The notes under the pieces were generated by a model. It saw nothing but the letters and a program-made list of their open reading frames with translations. It did no database searches and was not told the DNA's origin. This document shows positions 15,772-24,654 of a stretch of DNA of 64,000 nucleotides, one piece after another. Source of the DNA: a bacterium (GTDB lineage Bacteria; Armatimonadota; Zipacnadia; Zipacnadales; Zipacnadaceae); contig JAUVXR010000008.1 of the NCBI GenBank assembly GCA_030603495.1, positions 18,591 to 82,590 of the forward strand, written 5' to 3'. The position numbers were made by a program, and so were the translations under genes. How positions within the stretch are numbered: the stretch's first letter is position 1; every line of letters starts with the position of its first letter.

Positions 15772-16599
15772 ATGGCGCACGACGACTACATACCGATGCA
15801 CGCTCGGGTCGCGGAGATCACCGACGAGACCCCGACCGAAAAGACCTTCACGCTGGAGTTTGTGGAAGACGAGCTTCCCTTCCGCCCCGGCCAGTTCTGT
15901 ACAATTTCCGTATTGGGTGCCGGCGAGGCGCCCTTCTGTATTGCCTCCTCACCGGCCCGCAGTGACGCGATCCAGGTAACGGTTCGCCGCTATCCGCAAG
16001 GAACGGTCACCTCAGCCCTTCACGAGTTGGCGGTTGGGGACTATGTCGGCGTACGTGGGCCGATGGGCAACGGCTTCCCCCTTGAGGAATTCACGGGCCG
16101 AGATATCCTGGTCGTCGCCGGGGGCATCGGCTTGCCTGCTGTCCGTGCCTCTATCCTGTATTTGCTCGAACATCGTAGTGCTTACCGTAATGTAACCTTG
16201 TTGTATGGCGCGCGCACACCGGCCGATCGGGTCTACAATGACGATCTGGCGCAGTGGGAGCAGTCGCCCGAGATAGTATGCAGACAGACCGTGGACATGA
16301 AGGACGAGGCTGATGACTGGGATGGCCACGTCGGTCTCATCACCACCTTGTTCGAGCCCCTGGACATGGACGGGCCGCAAACCACGGCCATAATAGTGGG
16401 CCCGGCAGTCATGTATCCCTTCGTCGTGGCAGAATGTCGGCAGAAGGGTATCACAGACGAGAATATGTATTTCTCACTGGAAGCGCAGATGAAGTGTGGG
16501 GTGGGCAAGTGCGGCCACTGTGCGATGAAGGACAAGTACGTGTGTCTTGACGGGCCGGTCTTCACCTACGCGCAGATGCGGGAGATGCAGGAGTACTAG
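15772..16599 (+). CDS. HydG/AsrB-like FAD/NAD(P)-binding iron-sulfur subunit
   Basis: A 275-residue ferredoxin-NADP reductase-type flavoprotein, the gamma subunit type of sulfhydrogenases and AsrB of anaerobic sulfite reductase. The FAD-binding beta barrel has FRPGQFCTISVLG and FCIASSP. The NAD(P) domain has VAGGIGLPAVRASI. The C-terminus carries the [2Fe-2S] cysteines in MKCGVGKCGHC followed by YVCLDGPVF. It should exchange electrons between NAD(P)H and the HydB-like protein. Its ATG at 15772 follows AAGGA. Together with the two preceding catalytic-module genes it would form a soluble NAD(P)H-linked unit of the hydrogenase; that assembly is inferred. Confidence 0.88.
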   Translation: MAHDDYIPMHARVAEITDETPTEKTFTLEFVEDELPFRPGQFCTISVLGAGEAPFCIASSPARSDAIQVTVRRYPQGTVTSALHELAVGDYVGVRGPMGNGFPLEEFTGRDILVVAGGIGLPAVRASILYLLEHRSAYRNVTLLYGARTPADRVYNDDLAQWEQSPEIVCRQTVDMKDEADDWDGHVGLITTLFEPLDMDGPQTTAIIVGPAVMYPFVVAECRQKGITDENMYFSLEAQMKCGVGKCGHCAMKDKYVCLDGPVFTYAQMREMQEY

Positions 16600-16630
16600 C
16601 GTTAGCTATAACCATTCCGGGAGGCTCCCA

Positions 16631-17038
16631 GTGGCAAAGATACTTGTCGTGGATGACGACCCGAAAATCACCCGCGTCATTCAGGTCGCTCTGCAGACCC
16701 AGGGTCACGAGACTCTCACGGCCAACTCGAAGGAGGAGGCCGAGGCGGTGGCGGTCGCCGAGAAACCTGACCTGATGATCGTTGATGTGATGATGCCCGA
16801 GGGAACCGAAGGGTTTCACCTGGTCTGGAAGATCCGCCAGATGGAAGATGAGGCCCTAAGAAACGTACCGATCATAATGGCCACCGGCATTCACGAGACG
16901 ACCGAGTTGCGCTTCTATCCCGACCAGGCCGACGGGACTTACGAGCCCGGAGAGTTTCTGCCGGTCCAAGAGTGGATTGACAAGCCCATCGCGGTTGAGG
17001 GCCTGCTCAAGAAGGTCAGTGCTCTTCTCGAAGAATAG
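16631..17038 (+). CDS. Stand-alone response regulator receiver protein
   Basis: A 135-residue CheY-like receiver domain without an output domain. The acidic pocket (LVVDDDPK), phospho-acceptor aspartate (LMIVDVMMPEG), conserved Thr (IMATG) and Lys (WIDKPI) are all present. The loop between the Thr and Lys blocks is longer than usual. The GTG at 16631 follows GGGAGG. It sits inside the hydrogenase locus between the HydG-like gene and the maturation protease. Control of hydrogenase activity or a relay to another protein is possible. The CHASE2 kinase at 6642 is the nearest candidate partner. Confidence 0.88.
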   Translation: MAKILVVDDDPKITRVIQVALQTQGHETLTANSKEEAEAVAVAEKPDLMIVDVMMPEGTEGFHLVWKIRQMEDEALRNVPIIMATGIHETTELRFYPDQADGTYEPGEFLPVQEWIDKPIAVEGLLKKVSALLEE

Positions 17039-17085
17039 CGGCCGCGTCGCTTCCCGCAGGCGATGTCGCTCGGAATTAGCGCGAA

Positions 17086-17568
17086 ATGCTAGAAACGATA
17101 AGTCACCTGGCGCAGTACCCAAATCAGCATCTGCTGGTAGTAGGAGTGGGTAACCCCCTGCGCGGCGATGATGCCGCCGGGTTGATCCTGGGCGAGAAGG
17201 TCGCCACAAGGTTGGGGCTGGCATACCTGTGCTGTGAAGAGGTACCCGAGAATTATCTCGGGGAAATGTTGGACAATCCGGCGGACACGATCTTGGTGGT
17301 GGATGCCGTAGATATGAATGCCGAGGTGGGAGAGATCAAGCTGCTGCCCCTCGAGGAGTTGGCGGCGGAGAGTATCTCGACTCATAACTGCTCGGTGAGC
17401 CTCCTGGCGACAGTGCTAGCTGGGGTGAAGGGCAAGGAGATGCTGGTGCTGGGTATTCAGCCTTACAGCCTCGGGTGGGGTCAGGACCTGACAGCGGCGA
17501 TCAGCGTGGCGATTGAGCGGTTTGTGGCCGGTTTGCCGGAGGGGAACAGCGCCGCCCCGCCACAGTAG
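17086..17568 (+). CDS. hycI: Hydrogenase maturation protease (HycI type)
   Basis: A 160-residue nickel-dependent endopeptidase that removes the C-terminal extension of the large subunit once the NiFe centre is installed. The signature GVGNPLRGDDAAG, the second acidic site VVDAVDM and the histidine in STHNCS are visible, all expected nickel-sensing ligands of the HybD/HycI fold. Its substrate should be the large subunit at 24655-26322, which has a cleavable tail after DPCFSC. No clear ribosome-binding site precedes the ATG. The next 123 bases before the first antiporter-like gene hold nothing recognisable. Confidence 0.9.
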   Translation: MLETISHLAQYPNQHLLVVGVGNPLRGDDAAGLILGEKVATRLGLAYLCCEEVPENYLGEMLDNPADTILVVDAVDMNAEVGEIKLLPLEELAAESISTHNCSVSLLATVLAGVKGKEMLVLGIQPYSLGWGQDLTAAISVAIERFVAGLPEGNSAAPPQ

Positions 17569-17691
17569 TCAATTCGGCAAGAATCACTGTGGGCAGTTTC
17601 CGAGCGCCTACGGACCAACAAGTCACAGACCGCAGAAGTTGGACGCTACTTCAATGATGGTCCGTCGAGGCCAAGTGAGAAGTGGGGATAG

Positions 17692-19197
17692 ATGACAGCA
17701 TTAGCTGAGATATCAGCACGCGATTTGCTCGTGCCCCTGGTCGCCGCACCCCTGATCGGGGCGCTGCTGTGCGTATTTCTGAAGCGACGAGCCAGCGACT
17801 ACGTGGCGGCGATCTTTGCCGTTATCACTCTGGTGTTAGCCGCAGGCGCGATCGGCAACCTGTTTACCGATCTGGACACTACTCACCGCCTGCCCCTGGG
17901 CTGGCTGGCTAACCTTGCCGGTGAAAGCGGCCCCGCGCCTCTGGTCTTTGAACTCTCGATTGATGCCCTCAGCGCTCTGATGCTGTTTGTGGTGACGGTG
18001 ATAGGCTTCCTGGTGGTCATCTATTCCTCCGAATACCTCAGCCCGCGCAACGTCGAGCATCCCGTTACCAACGGCAAAGGCCGCTACTACGCCTGGCTGT
18101 TGTTTTTCGTAGGGGCGATGGTGGGCATAGCCCTGGCCGGCAACTTCTTCCAGTTGTTTATATTCTGGGAGATTACCACACTCTGTTCGTGGGCGCTGAT
18201 CTCTTACTATCAGGATGAGGCTTCGCTGAGGGCGGGTTTCAAGGCGCTGATAATGACCGCCGTCGGCGGGTTGTTCTTCCTGCTGGCGCTGGTGCTGATG
18301 TACTTGAACCTGGACACTGACCCATTCGCCTTTGATGCGCTGGGACGATTGGCGCCCGGCCTGCGCTCTTTGGTCTTTGTGTTTTTGTTGATCGCGGCCT
18401 GGGCCAAAGCCGCGCAGTTTCCCTTCTTCACCTGGCTGCCCGATGCGATGGCCGCGCCGACGCCGATTAGCTGCTATCTGCATGCCGCCGCTATGGTCAA
18501 GGCCGGGGTTTACCTGATCGCTCGAGTAGTCTCGGCCAGCTACGGCTTGTCCTACGGTGTGGGGCTGCTGAGCGGCATTATGGCCCTGGCTACGATCCTC
18601 ATCGTCGTCTTCCTGTTTCTGTTTCAGGACGACCTTAAGAAGATATTGGCGCTCTCGACCATCAGCCATTTGGGCTATATTCTGATCGCCTGCGCTCTGG
18701 GGGTGTGGGGTTCGGCTACGGCCTTCCAGGGCGGGCTGCTGCATATCGCCGCGCACGGCTGTGGCAAGGGCCTGCTGTTCCTGTCGGTGGGGATGATCAC
18801 GTATTTCACCGGCACCCGGCGCATTTCCGAGCTCTCAGGACTGGGTGCTCGCCTGCCAATTGTTGCCCTCGGCTTCTTCGTGGGAGCATTCACGGTTACC
18901 GGCGTGCCGCCGCTGGCCGGCTTCTGGAGCAAATTCCTTATCCTCACCGGCGGCCTGGAGTTGGGCGGGTTCGGGGCAGTGATTGCTATTCTGTTGCTAG
19001 TGGAAAGTATGATCGCCTTCGGATTCTTCCTGTGGGTCGGTCAACGAGTGTTCTTCGGGGCGCCTTCTTTCGATATGCCGCAGGGCAAGGGTGTCGCCTG
19101 GCCGATGACCACGGCGATCATCATCCTGGCTGTGCTTTGCCTGGCGGTGACGCTGTTCGCCTTGCCGGTAATCCAACACATACCGCTGGGGATGTGA
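17692..19197 (+). CDS. Hydrogenase-4 antiporter-like membrane subunit (HyfD/NuoM type)
   Basis: A 501-residue polytopic protein with about 14 hydrophobic helices, homologous to Mrp antiporter and complex I subunits. Residues needed for proton transfer are retained: Glu in FWEITTLCSW, Lys in AWAKAAQFPFFTWLPDAM, Lys in MVKAGVYL and Lys in GFWSKFLIL. In Hyf/Hyc-type hydrogenases such subunits couple electron flow to ion pumping in the cytoplasmic membrane. It is the first of three antiporter-like genes here. By length and position it may take the HyfD place, which in Escherichia coli lies after hyfC; the letter assignment is tentative. Confidence 0.9.
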   Translation: MTALAEISARDLLVPLVAAPLIGALLCVFLKRRASDYVAAIFAVITLVLAAGAIGNLFTDLDTTHRLPLGWLANLAGESGPAPLVFELSIDALSALMLFVVTVIGFLVVIYSSEYLSPRNVEHPVTNGKGRYYAWLLFFVGAMVGIALAGNFFQLFIFWEITTLCSWALISYYQDEASLRAGFKALIMTAVGGLFFLLALVLMYLNLDTDPFAFDALGRLAPGLRSLVFVFLLIAAWAKAAQFPFFTWLPDAMAAPTPISCYLHAAAMVKAGVYLIARVVSASYGLSYGVGLLSGIMALATILIVVFLFLFQDDLKKILALSTISHLGYILIACALGVWGSATAFQGGLLHIAAHGCGKGLLFLSVGMITYFTGTRRISELSGLGARLPIVALGFFVGAFTVTGVPPLAGFWSKFLILTGGLELGGFGAVIAILLLVESMIAFGFFLWVGQRVFFGAPSFDMPQGKGVAWPMTTAIIILAVLCLAVTLFALPVIQHIPLGM

Positions 19198-19204
19198 ACT
19201 AACA

Positions 19205-21238
19205 ATGGCGGTTATTGACCTGCTAATTGGAGCACTGATCCTGTTGACTGTGGGGGCAGCGGTTACCGCGCTGCTGGCCAAGTGGCGGGCAGTCTGCGGC
19301 TACGTGGCCTTCCTGTTTGTCGCCGTCGCCTCGGTTTGGGTAGGCGTGGCGGCGTTTCACGTGCTCAGCACCGGGTCGCCCCTATCTGGTGCTCCCGTCT
19401 TAACCATTGCCCCGCTCAACAGCTCACTGGTCTTTACAGTGGACGGACTAAGCGCGGTGTTCCTGCTCATCACCAGTCTGGTCGCAGTGTGTGCCACGCT
19501 CTTCTCGGTACGCTATATGCTCGTTTACAAGCACCACAGCCTGATACGTTACTACCCGATTCTGTTGCTGTTCTTTGCTAGTGTCATCAGCGTAGTCTCC
19601 GTGCGAAATATGCTGTTTTTCCTGGTCTTCTGGGAGTTTATGACCCTGGCGTCGTATGTGCTGGTTGTCTTCGAGACGGATAATCCCGAGGCTCGGCGGG
19701 CCGGCCTGCAGTACTTCATCGCTACCCACATCGCCAGCGGTTGTATCCTGCTGGCCACGATATTGTTGTATACCTATGCTCCGGTTAAGTCTTTCGAGTT
19801 CGGGGCGCTGTTGGAGGGAACCAGGGTGTTGATGACTACGAGTCCGGCTTTGGTTCACCTAATTCTGGGGCTATTTGTCATCGGCTTTGCCACCAAGGCG
19901 GGCATTCTGCCCTTCGGCTTCTGGTTACCTCAGGCACATCCCGTTGCCCCCAGCCCCTTTTCGGCGGTATTGTCAGGCTGTATGGTCAAGCTCGGGGTGT
20001 ATGGTCTGCTGGTGGTCTTCACCTCGCTGACGCCGCTGTCGCACTTTACAACGGTCTGGGGCGTTTGGCTAGCGGCGCTGGGCACCATCTCCGTCTTCGT
20101 GGCTTCGCTTACGGCTCTGCAGCAGACCGATTCCAAACGGCTACTGGCTTTCAGCACGATCGGACAGATGGGCTACATCTGGCTGGGCATAGGAACTGGT
20201 CTCGCGTTGCTGCGCATCAGTCCGGCCGTCGCGGTTGTCGCTTTAATGGCAGGTCTGTTTCATGTGGTCAACCACGCTTGTTTTAAGTCGTTGCTGTTCT
20301 TGAATGCCGGCGCGGCTTTGTATCGGACCGGGACGCGGGATATGGACAAGGCGGGTGGATTGATGCGAATAATGCCGGTGACTGCCGCTGCCGCCATCGT
20401 TGGCTCCTTGGCAATTGCGGGAGTCCCTGGCCTCAACGGTTTTGCCAGCAAGTGGCTGATATTCACAAGCGGCATTGTCGGCGGGTTGGAAATTCCCTTG
20501 TTTGTCTTCCTGGTTGTAGTGGCAATTTTCATATCTGCGGTGACACTGGCCTACTACATGAAGTTTGTGGGCATCCTATTTCTGGGCAAACTGCACGTCG
20601 GACCTGAGGTGGAGCGCCGCGAGGTGCCGGTCAGTATGGTCGTTCCGCAGGTGTTCATGGGCATCCTGTGTGTGGCGTTCGGGGTATTGCCCATGCTGGC
20701 GCTCAAGTACCTGTATGTGGCCGCTAGCGGGATTCTGCCTCCGGGCTACTCGCCACCGTTCGCCTCGCTGTTTGGCAACTCGGCGCTCGCCGTGCGCCTC
20801 GGCCTTAGCGGGGTGCACAGCGCTGCCTGGGGCCCGCTAGCTATTCTGGTGGCGTTCGCCGGCTGTCTGGTGTTGGGCTATCTTATCTCCCGGATGGGTG
20901 GGGCTCAGACTCGGGAAGTCCCGATGTGGCTATGCGGAGAGGAGCACGACTTCGCCGAAGTCAGGTATCCGGCACACAGCTTCCTGCTGACTTTCAACGA
21001 GTATTTCGCGAAGTTGTATCCGTCTATTCCCGTACCTAGACTGCCTCGTCCGGCCGCCATATTGAGGCTGTTTGATATTGACAGGTGGTTCTACTCTCCG
21101 GGTCTGAGGTGGGGCGAGCGGATCATTCGCGCCATCAGCGCTACTCACGCGGGCTATCCCCAATTGTATATGCTGTGGATGATTGTAGGGGCGGCTTTGG
21201 CTGTGATCGTACTGTTCAGTATGGGAGGCGGACTGTAG
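19205..21238 (+). CDS. hyfB: Hydrogenase-4 component B (HyfB/NuoL-like)
   Basis: A 677-residue antiporter-like subunit, close to the usual length of HyfB. Conserved membrane motifs are FWEFMTLASYVLVVF, FATKAGILPFGFWLPQAHP, SGCMVKLGVYG and FASKWLIF. The extra 150 residues at the C-terminus, including MWLCGEEHD and a terminal transmembrane helix, match HyfB/HycC rather than the shorter HyfD and HyfF. The ATG is 7 bases after the stop of the preceding gene. It should form part of the ion-translocating arm. Confidence 0.9.
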   Translation: MAVIDLLIGALILLTVGAAVTALLAKWRAVCGYVAFLFVAVASVWVGVAAFHVLSTGSPLSGAPVLTIAPLNSSLVFTVDGLSAVFLLITSLVAVCATLFSVRYMLVYKHHSLIRYYPILLLFFASVISVVSVRNMLFFLVFWEFMTLASYVLVVFETDNPEARRAGLQYFIATHIASGCILLATILLYTYAPVKSFEFGALLEGTRVLMTTSPALVHLILGLFVIGFATKAGILPFGFWLPQAHPVAPSPFSAVLSGCMVKLGVYGLLVVFTSLTPLSHFTTVWGVWLAALGTISVFVASLTALQQTDSKRLLAFSTIGQMGYIWLGIGTGLALLRISPAVAVVALMAGLFHVVNHACFKSLLFLNAGAALYRTGTRDMDKAGGLMRIMPVTAAAAIVGSLAIAGVPGLNGFASKWLIFTSGIVGGLEIPLFVFLVVVAIFISAVTLAYYMKFVGILFLGKLHVGPEVERREVPVSMVVPQVFMGILCVAFGVLPMLALKYLYVAASGILPPGYSPPFASLFGNSALAVRLGLSGVHSAAWGPLAILVAFAGCLVLGYLISRMGGAQTREVPMWLCGEEHDFAEVRYPAHSFLLTFNEYFAKLYPSIPVPRLPRPAAILRLFDIDRWFYSPGLRWGERIIRAISATHAGYPQLYMLWMIVGAALAVIVLFSMGGGL

Positions 21239-21265
21239 GCCTCCTGGGAAGCAAGGGTTGAGATA

Positions 21266-22159
21266 ATGACCTTCGCAATTAACCTGGGCCTGGCTTTGCT
21301 AATTGGCCCCCTGCTGGCTGGGATTGTGCGCAAGGTGGTGCGGGCGCGCGTCCACTCGCGCCAGGGCCCACCTATCACCCAGCCGTTCTACGATCTGCTT
21401 AAGCTGCTGGGCAAAGAGGACCTGCAATCTGTACCCAGCCTGGTAGTGCAGTATGCACCGCTGGTGGCTTTCGCAAGCGTCCTGGTGGCGGCCCTGCTCA
21501 CGCCGATGGGGATGCGGGCGCCGCTGGGCCAGTACGGCGATATGATCGTTTTTGCCTATTTTGTTACTATCGCAGCGGTGGCAGTCGTAATGACGGGCTT
21601 GGCCTGCGCGAGTCCCTACTCGATGATAGGCGCTGGCCGCGAGATAATGATGCACCTGGTAGTCGAGCCGGTGCTGATCATCTGCTTGATTACTGCCGCC
21701 ATCAAGGCGGGGTCGCTACTGATGTGGGATATGGCGGCGTGGAATTACCTCAACGGACCGGCGCCCTCGATGGTAGTAACGGCAGTGGTGCTGTTCTTGG
21801 CCCTGCAGGCCCAGGTTGGCAAGCTGCCCTTTGATATTCCCGAGGCCGACCAGGAGATTATGGGCGGACCGTTCATTGAGCTAAGTGGGCCGAAGCTGGC
21901 GATGTTCCAGTGGGCCTTCTTCGCCCGCCAGGTCGTATATGCCTCGGTCCTGGCGGTCATCTTCATTCCCTGGGGGCTTGGTTTCGCTTTTCCGTGGAAT
22001 GTGGGCGCGCACCTGCTGAAGGTCATCGTGCTCATCGTGCTCGTGGGCGTCATTGATGTGGTGAACCCGCGGCTGCGCATAGACCAGGCTATGTCCTATT
22101 TCTTCTGGGTCATCTTTGTGGCGATAGTGGCCATGGCCCTTGCCTTAATCGGCGTCTAG
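21266..22159 (+). CDS. hyfC: Hydrogenase-4 component C (HyfC/NuoH-like)
   Basis: A 297-residue membrane subunit with eight or so helices, homologous to NuoH and HycD, which connects the catalytic module to the antiporter-like subunits. Family motifs are visible: GIVRKVVRARVHSRQGP, QPFYDLLKLLGKED, and KLPFDIPEADQEIMGGP with ELSGPKLAM (compare PFDxxEAExEL in NuoH). The acidic loop residues thought to form the proton path near the quinone-binding region of complex I are retained. It sits 27 bases after hyfB, in the Hyf gene order. Confidence 0.92.
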   Translation: MTFAINLGLALLIGPLLAGIVRKVVRARVHSRQGPPITQPFYDLLKLLGKEDLQSVPSLVVQYAPLVAFASVLVAALLTPMGMRAPLGQYGDMIVFAYFVTIAAVAVVMTGLACASPYSMIGAGREIMMHLVVEPVLIICLITAAIKAGSLLMWDMAAWNYLNGPAPSMVVTAVVLFLALQAQVGKLPFDIPEADQEIMGGPFIELSGPKLAMFQWAFFARQVVYASVLAVIFIPWGLGFAFPWNVGAHLLKVIVLIVLVGVIDVVNPRLRIDQAMSYFFWVIFVAIVAMALALIGV

Positions 22160-22194
22160 CCGGCTATGGGGTGCAAAGAGGAGAGTAACCAGCA

Positions 22195-22860
22195 ATGTAC
22201 GATAGCGCAATCCTGGCCCTGACATTGGGTGTGCTCACAACCGGGGTGATCGCAGCGGAACTGCGCGACTTGGCGGCCTCTACCTGGGCCTACCTCGTCC
22301 ATTCCCTGTTCCTGGCGGGCACCTTCGCTGCCTTCGCCATCGTCACAGATAGCCCCCAGCTATACTGGTGGGTATTGGCGGCGGTTCTTACCAAAGTCAT
22401 CTTCATTCCTTTGCTGCTGCGGTGGTATATCACCAGGCATCCCGCCGCCGACCTGCGCCCGATATTGAGCCCCCGACTATCTCTGGTCATCCTGGCCGTG
22501 CTGTTGATTGTCTTCTTCAAAGTGGTGCATACCTACATGGAATTCATTGGCCCGACTGAGGCCGCCATTGCGGAGCCGGGCCGCTCCAATCTGGCCGTGG
22601 CCTTTACGGTGTTTGCCGTAGGGCTTTATATCCTCGTTACCCGGCGGGATGCGGTCAAGAACGTCATTGGCATATGTCTACTGGAAAATGGGGCGCACCT
22701 GTCTTTGGTGGTGCTAGCCGCTACCTTGCCCCAGACAGTATTGATAGGCATTGCGACTACCATCGTGATTTCTGTGTGGGTTCTGGTCTACATAACTAGC
22801 GGGGTATACCAGATACTTGGCACACCGGATACCGCCAAGCTGTCGCAATTACGTCACTAA
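22195..22860 (+). CDS. hyfE: Hydrogenase-4 component E (HyfE, NuoK-related)
   Basis: A 221-residue protein with about seven transmembrane helices, matching the usual HyfE length. The C-terminal half contains NVIGICLLENGAHLSLVV, the NuoK-like signature with the membrane Glu used in proton transfer. HyfE is a membrane subunit in hydrogenase-4 and related group 4 enzymes but absent from hydrogenase-3. Its presence therefore marks the complex as Hyf type. AGGAGAG lies upstream of the ATG. Confidence 0.88.
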   Translation: MYDSAILALTLGVLTTGVIAAELRDLAASTWAYLVHSLFLAGTFAAFAIVTDSPQLYWWVLAAVLTKVIFIPLLLRWYITRHPAADLRPILSPRLSLVILAVLLIVFFKVVHTYMEFIGPTEAAIAEPGRSNLAVAFTVFAVGLYILVTRRDAVKNVIGICLLENGAHLSLVVLAATLPQTVLIGIATTIVISVWVLVYITSGVYQILGTPDTAKLSQLRH

Positions 22861-22889
22861 CGAAATAGCTCATAACCGGGAGCTGTACT

Positions 22890-24389
22890 ATGATGGCTGA
22901 GTCGTCGCTGCCCATAGCTCTGATCGGTATGCCTGTCCTGGCTGCAGTAATCGTCCTCACCCTGGGGCGGAAGCTGAGGCTGTGCCGGGAGGGAGCGGCC
23001 GTGGGTGGCGCCTTGGTGACATTGTATATAGCAGTCCTGGTTGCCGCTCAGGTGCTGCGGGGAACAGAACTGTGGTCCTGGGGTAGGGCTCTGCATGTCG
23101 ATGGCCTGAGCAGCTTGATGGTTGTGCTGGTGAGTTTGGTAGCCCTAATCATCGTTGTGTATTCCCTGCGGTATATGCGTCACCAGGTTGAACAGGGCAG
23201 GACCACCACGCAGCGACTGGTGGTCTATTATGGCCTACTGATGCTTTTCCTGGCCGCGATGATGTGGGTGTGCCTCACCAATAGTATGGTCTGGATGTAT
23301 GTCGCGATAGAGGGCACCACCTTGGTCACGGCCCTCCTGGTATGTTTTTACTGGGATCCCCGGGGGCTGGAGGCCAGTTACAAGTACGTATTGCTGGTGG
23401 TGGCTGGGGTTTGCTTCGCTCTGTTTGGGACGGTGCTGCTATATTCGGCAGCAGCCCAATATGCGCCCGGCCGGCCGGCCCTGTTGCTTACCGAGTTAGG
23501 AGAGATAATTGCCCGGTTCCCCGACAGTGCCCAGACCGTGAGTCTGCTGGCCGTAGCCTTCTTCGTGGTTGGCTTTGGTACCAAGGCCGGACTGGTTCCG
23601 TTCCACGCCTGGCTGCCCGACGCCCATGCCGAGGCTCCTGCGCCTATCAGTGCGCTGCTGTCCGGGCTAGTGATTAAGGTAGGCGCCTACGCCCTGGCCC
23701 GCACCATCACCATCTTTGCCCCCCACTACGACGCGGTAATAGTCTTCGTGGCCATTATGGCCTCAGCCAGTATGCTCATTGGCATATTCATGGCGTGGGC
23801 GCAGGACGACCTCAAGAGGCTGCTGGCCTTTCACAGTGTCAGTCAGATTGGTTACGTAATCGAAGGGCTGGGGTTCGGCACTTATTTGGGGGTATATGGC
23901 GGCCTGTTCCACCTCGTCAACCATACCCTGTTCAAGGCACTCCTATTCCTCAGCGTCGGCGCGGTGATGTATGCCACTGGCGGCCTACGCCGGATAAGCC
24001 AACTCAAGGGCTTGGGCCGCCGCATGCCCATAACCGCGGCTTGCTTCTTCATCGGGGCTATTGCTATGGGCGGACTTCCGCCTCTAAACGGCTTCTGGAG
24101 CAAGCTGACACTATTCATGGCCGGCGGTGAACTACGCCTATGGTGGGCCGTTGCTATAGGTGTCTTGGTCAGTATCTTGACTTTAGGTTGCATGGTCCAC
24201 GCCGGTTACAAGATCTTCTGGGGGCATCCGACAACCGAGCCGGCCACCAATCCGGGTCTCAAAGAGGTGCCAATCAGTATCTGGCTGAGTATGGCGGTAT
24301 TGGCAATTCTGTGTATTGTGATCGGCGTCTATCCGCAGATTATTCACCCGCTGCTGCACCGCGCCACCGAGTGCATCCTGGCTTTCTAG
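22890..24389 (+). CDS. hyfF: Hydrogenase-4 component F (HyfF/NuoN-like)
   Basis: A 499-residue third antiporter-like subunit. Key residues are present: Glu in AIEGTTLVTALL, Lys in FGTKAGLVPFHAWLPDAHAE, Lys in LVIKVGAYAL and Lys in FWSKLTLF. HyfF normally follows HyfE and precedes the large subunit gene, as here. It presumably lies next to HyfE in the membrane arm. The stop is followed by a 265-base gap that contains a small interrupted reading frame and then hyfG. Confidence 0.9.
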   Translation: MMAESSLPIALIGMPVLAAVIVLTLGRKLRLCREGAAVGGALVTLYIAVLVAAQVLRGTELWSWGRALHVDGLSSLMVVLVSLVALIIVVYSLRYMRHQVEQGRTTTQRLVVYYGLLMLFLAAMMWVCLTNSMVWMYVAIEGTTLVTALLVCFYWDPRGLEASYKYVLLVVAGVCFALFGTVLLYSAAAQYAPGRPALLLTELGEIIARFPDSAQTVSLLAVAFFVVGFGTKAGLVPFHAWLPDAHAEAPAPISALLSGLVIKVGAYALARTITIFAPHYDAVIVFVAIMASASMLIGIFMAWAQDDLKRLLAFHSVSQIGYVIEGLGFGTYLGVYGGLFHLVNHTLFKALLFLSVGAVMYATGGLRRISQLKGLGRRMPITAACFFIGAIAMGGLPPLNGFWSKLTLFMAGGELRLWWAVAIGVLVSILTLGCMVHAGYKIFWGHPTTEPATNPGLKEVPISIWLSMAVLAILCIVIGVYPQIIHPLLHRATECILAF

Positions 24390-24449
24390 CGGGTCGGAGC
24401 TATGCACTAGCCAACTAGAGGGCCAGATGCGGCCGGTGATAAGAAAAAG

Positions 24450-24569
24450 ATGACTTGTAGTGTCGAGAAGTGGTAGCACCTGACCGGCTTTCGGGGCTTT
24501 GTGCCCGTCGCCGATGAAGAGTATGAATTGGTGCGGCAGCTTATGGCCCAGGCGGGGGTGCCGTACTGA
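24450..24569 (+). pseudogene. Small reading frame interrupted by an in-frame amber codon
   Basis: From ATG at 24450 the frame reads MTCSVEKW, then TAG at 24474, then HLTGFRGFVPVADEEYELV and a further 12 residues to TGA at 24567. The part after the amber codon has protein-like composition and good codon usage for this genome. The simplest reading is a small conserved protein of 39 residues with a nonsense change (TAG from a Tyr codon). Recoding or a sequencing error would look the same. I do not recognise the family. It lies between hyfF and hyfG, where E. coli has no gene. Confidence 0.35.
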
Positions 24570-24654
24570 ACAAGTATTAACAAGTCGGCGTCTTATGAAG
24601 CAGAGCAGCATGTGTAACATGCTAACATAATGGGCGATGGAAAGAGAATCTATC

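Noticed and set aside
17836-18756. 306-codon minus-strand Gln/Arg-rich frame
   Set aside because: Composition is the reverse complement of membrane-helix codons of the antiporter-like gene.
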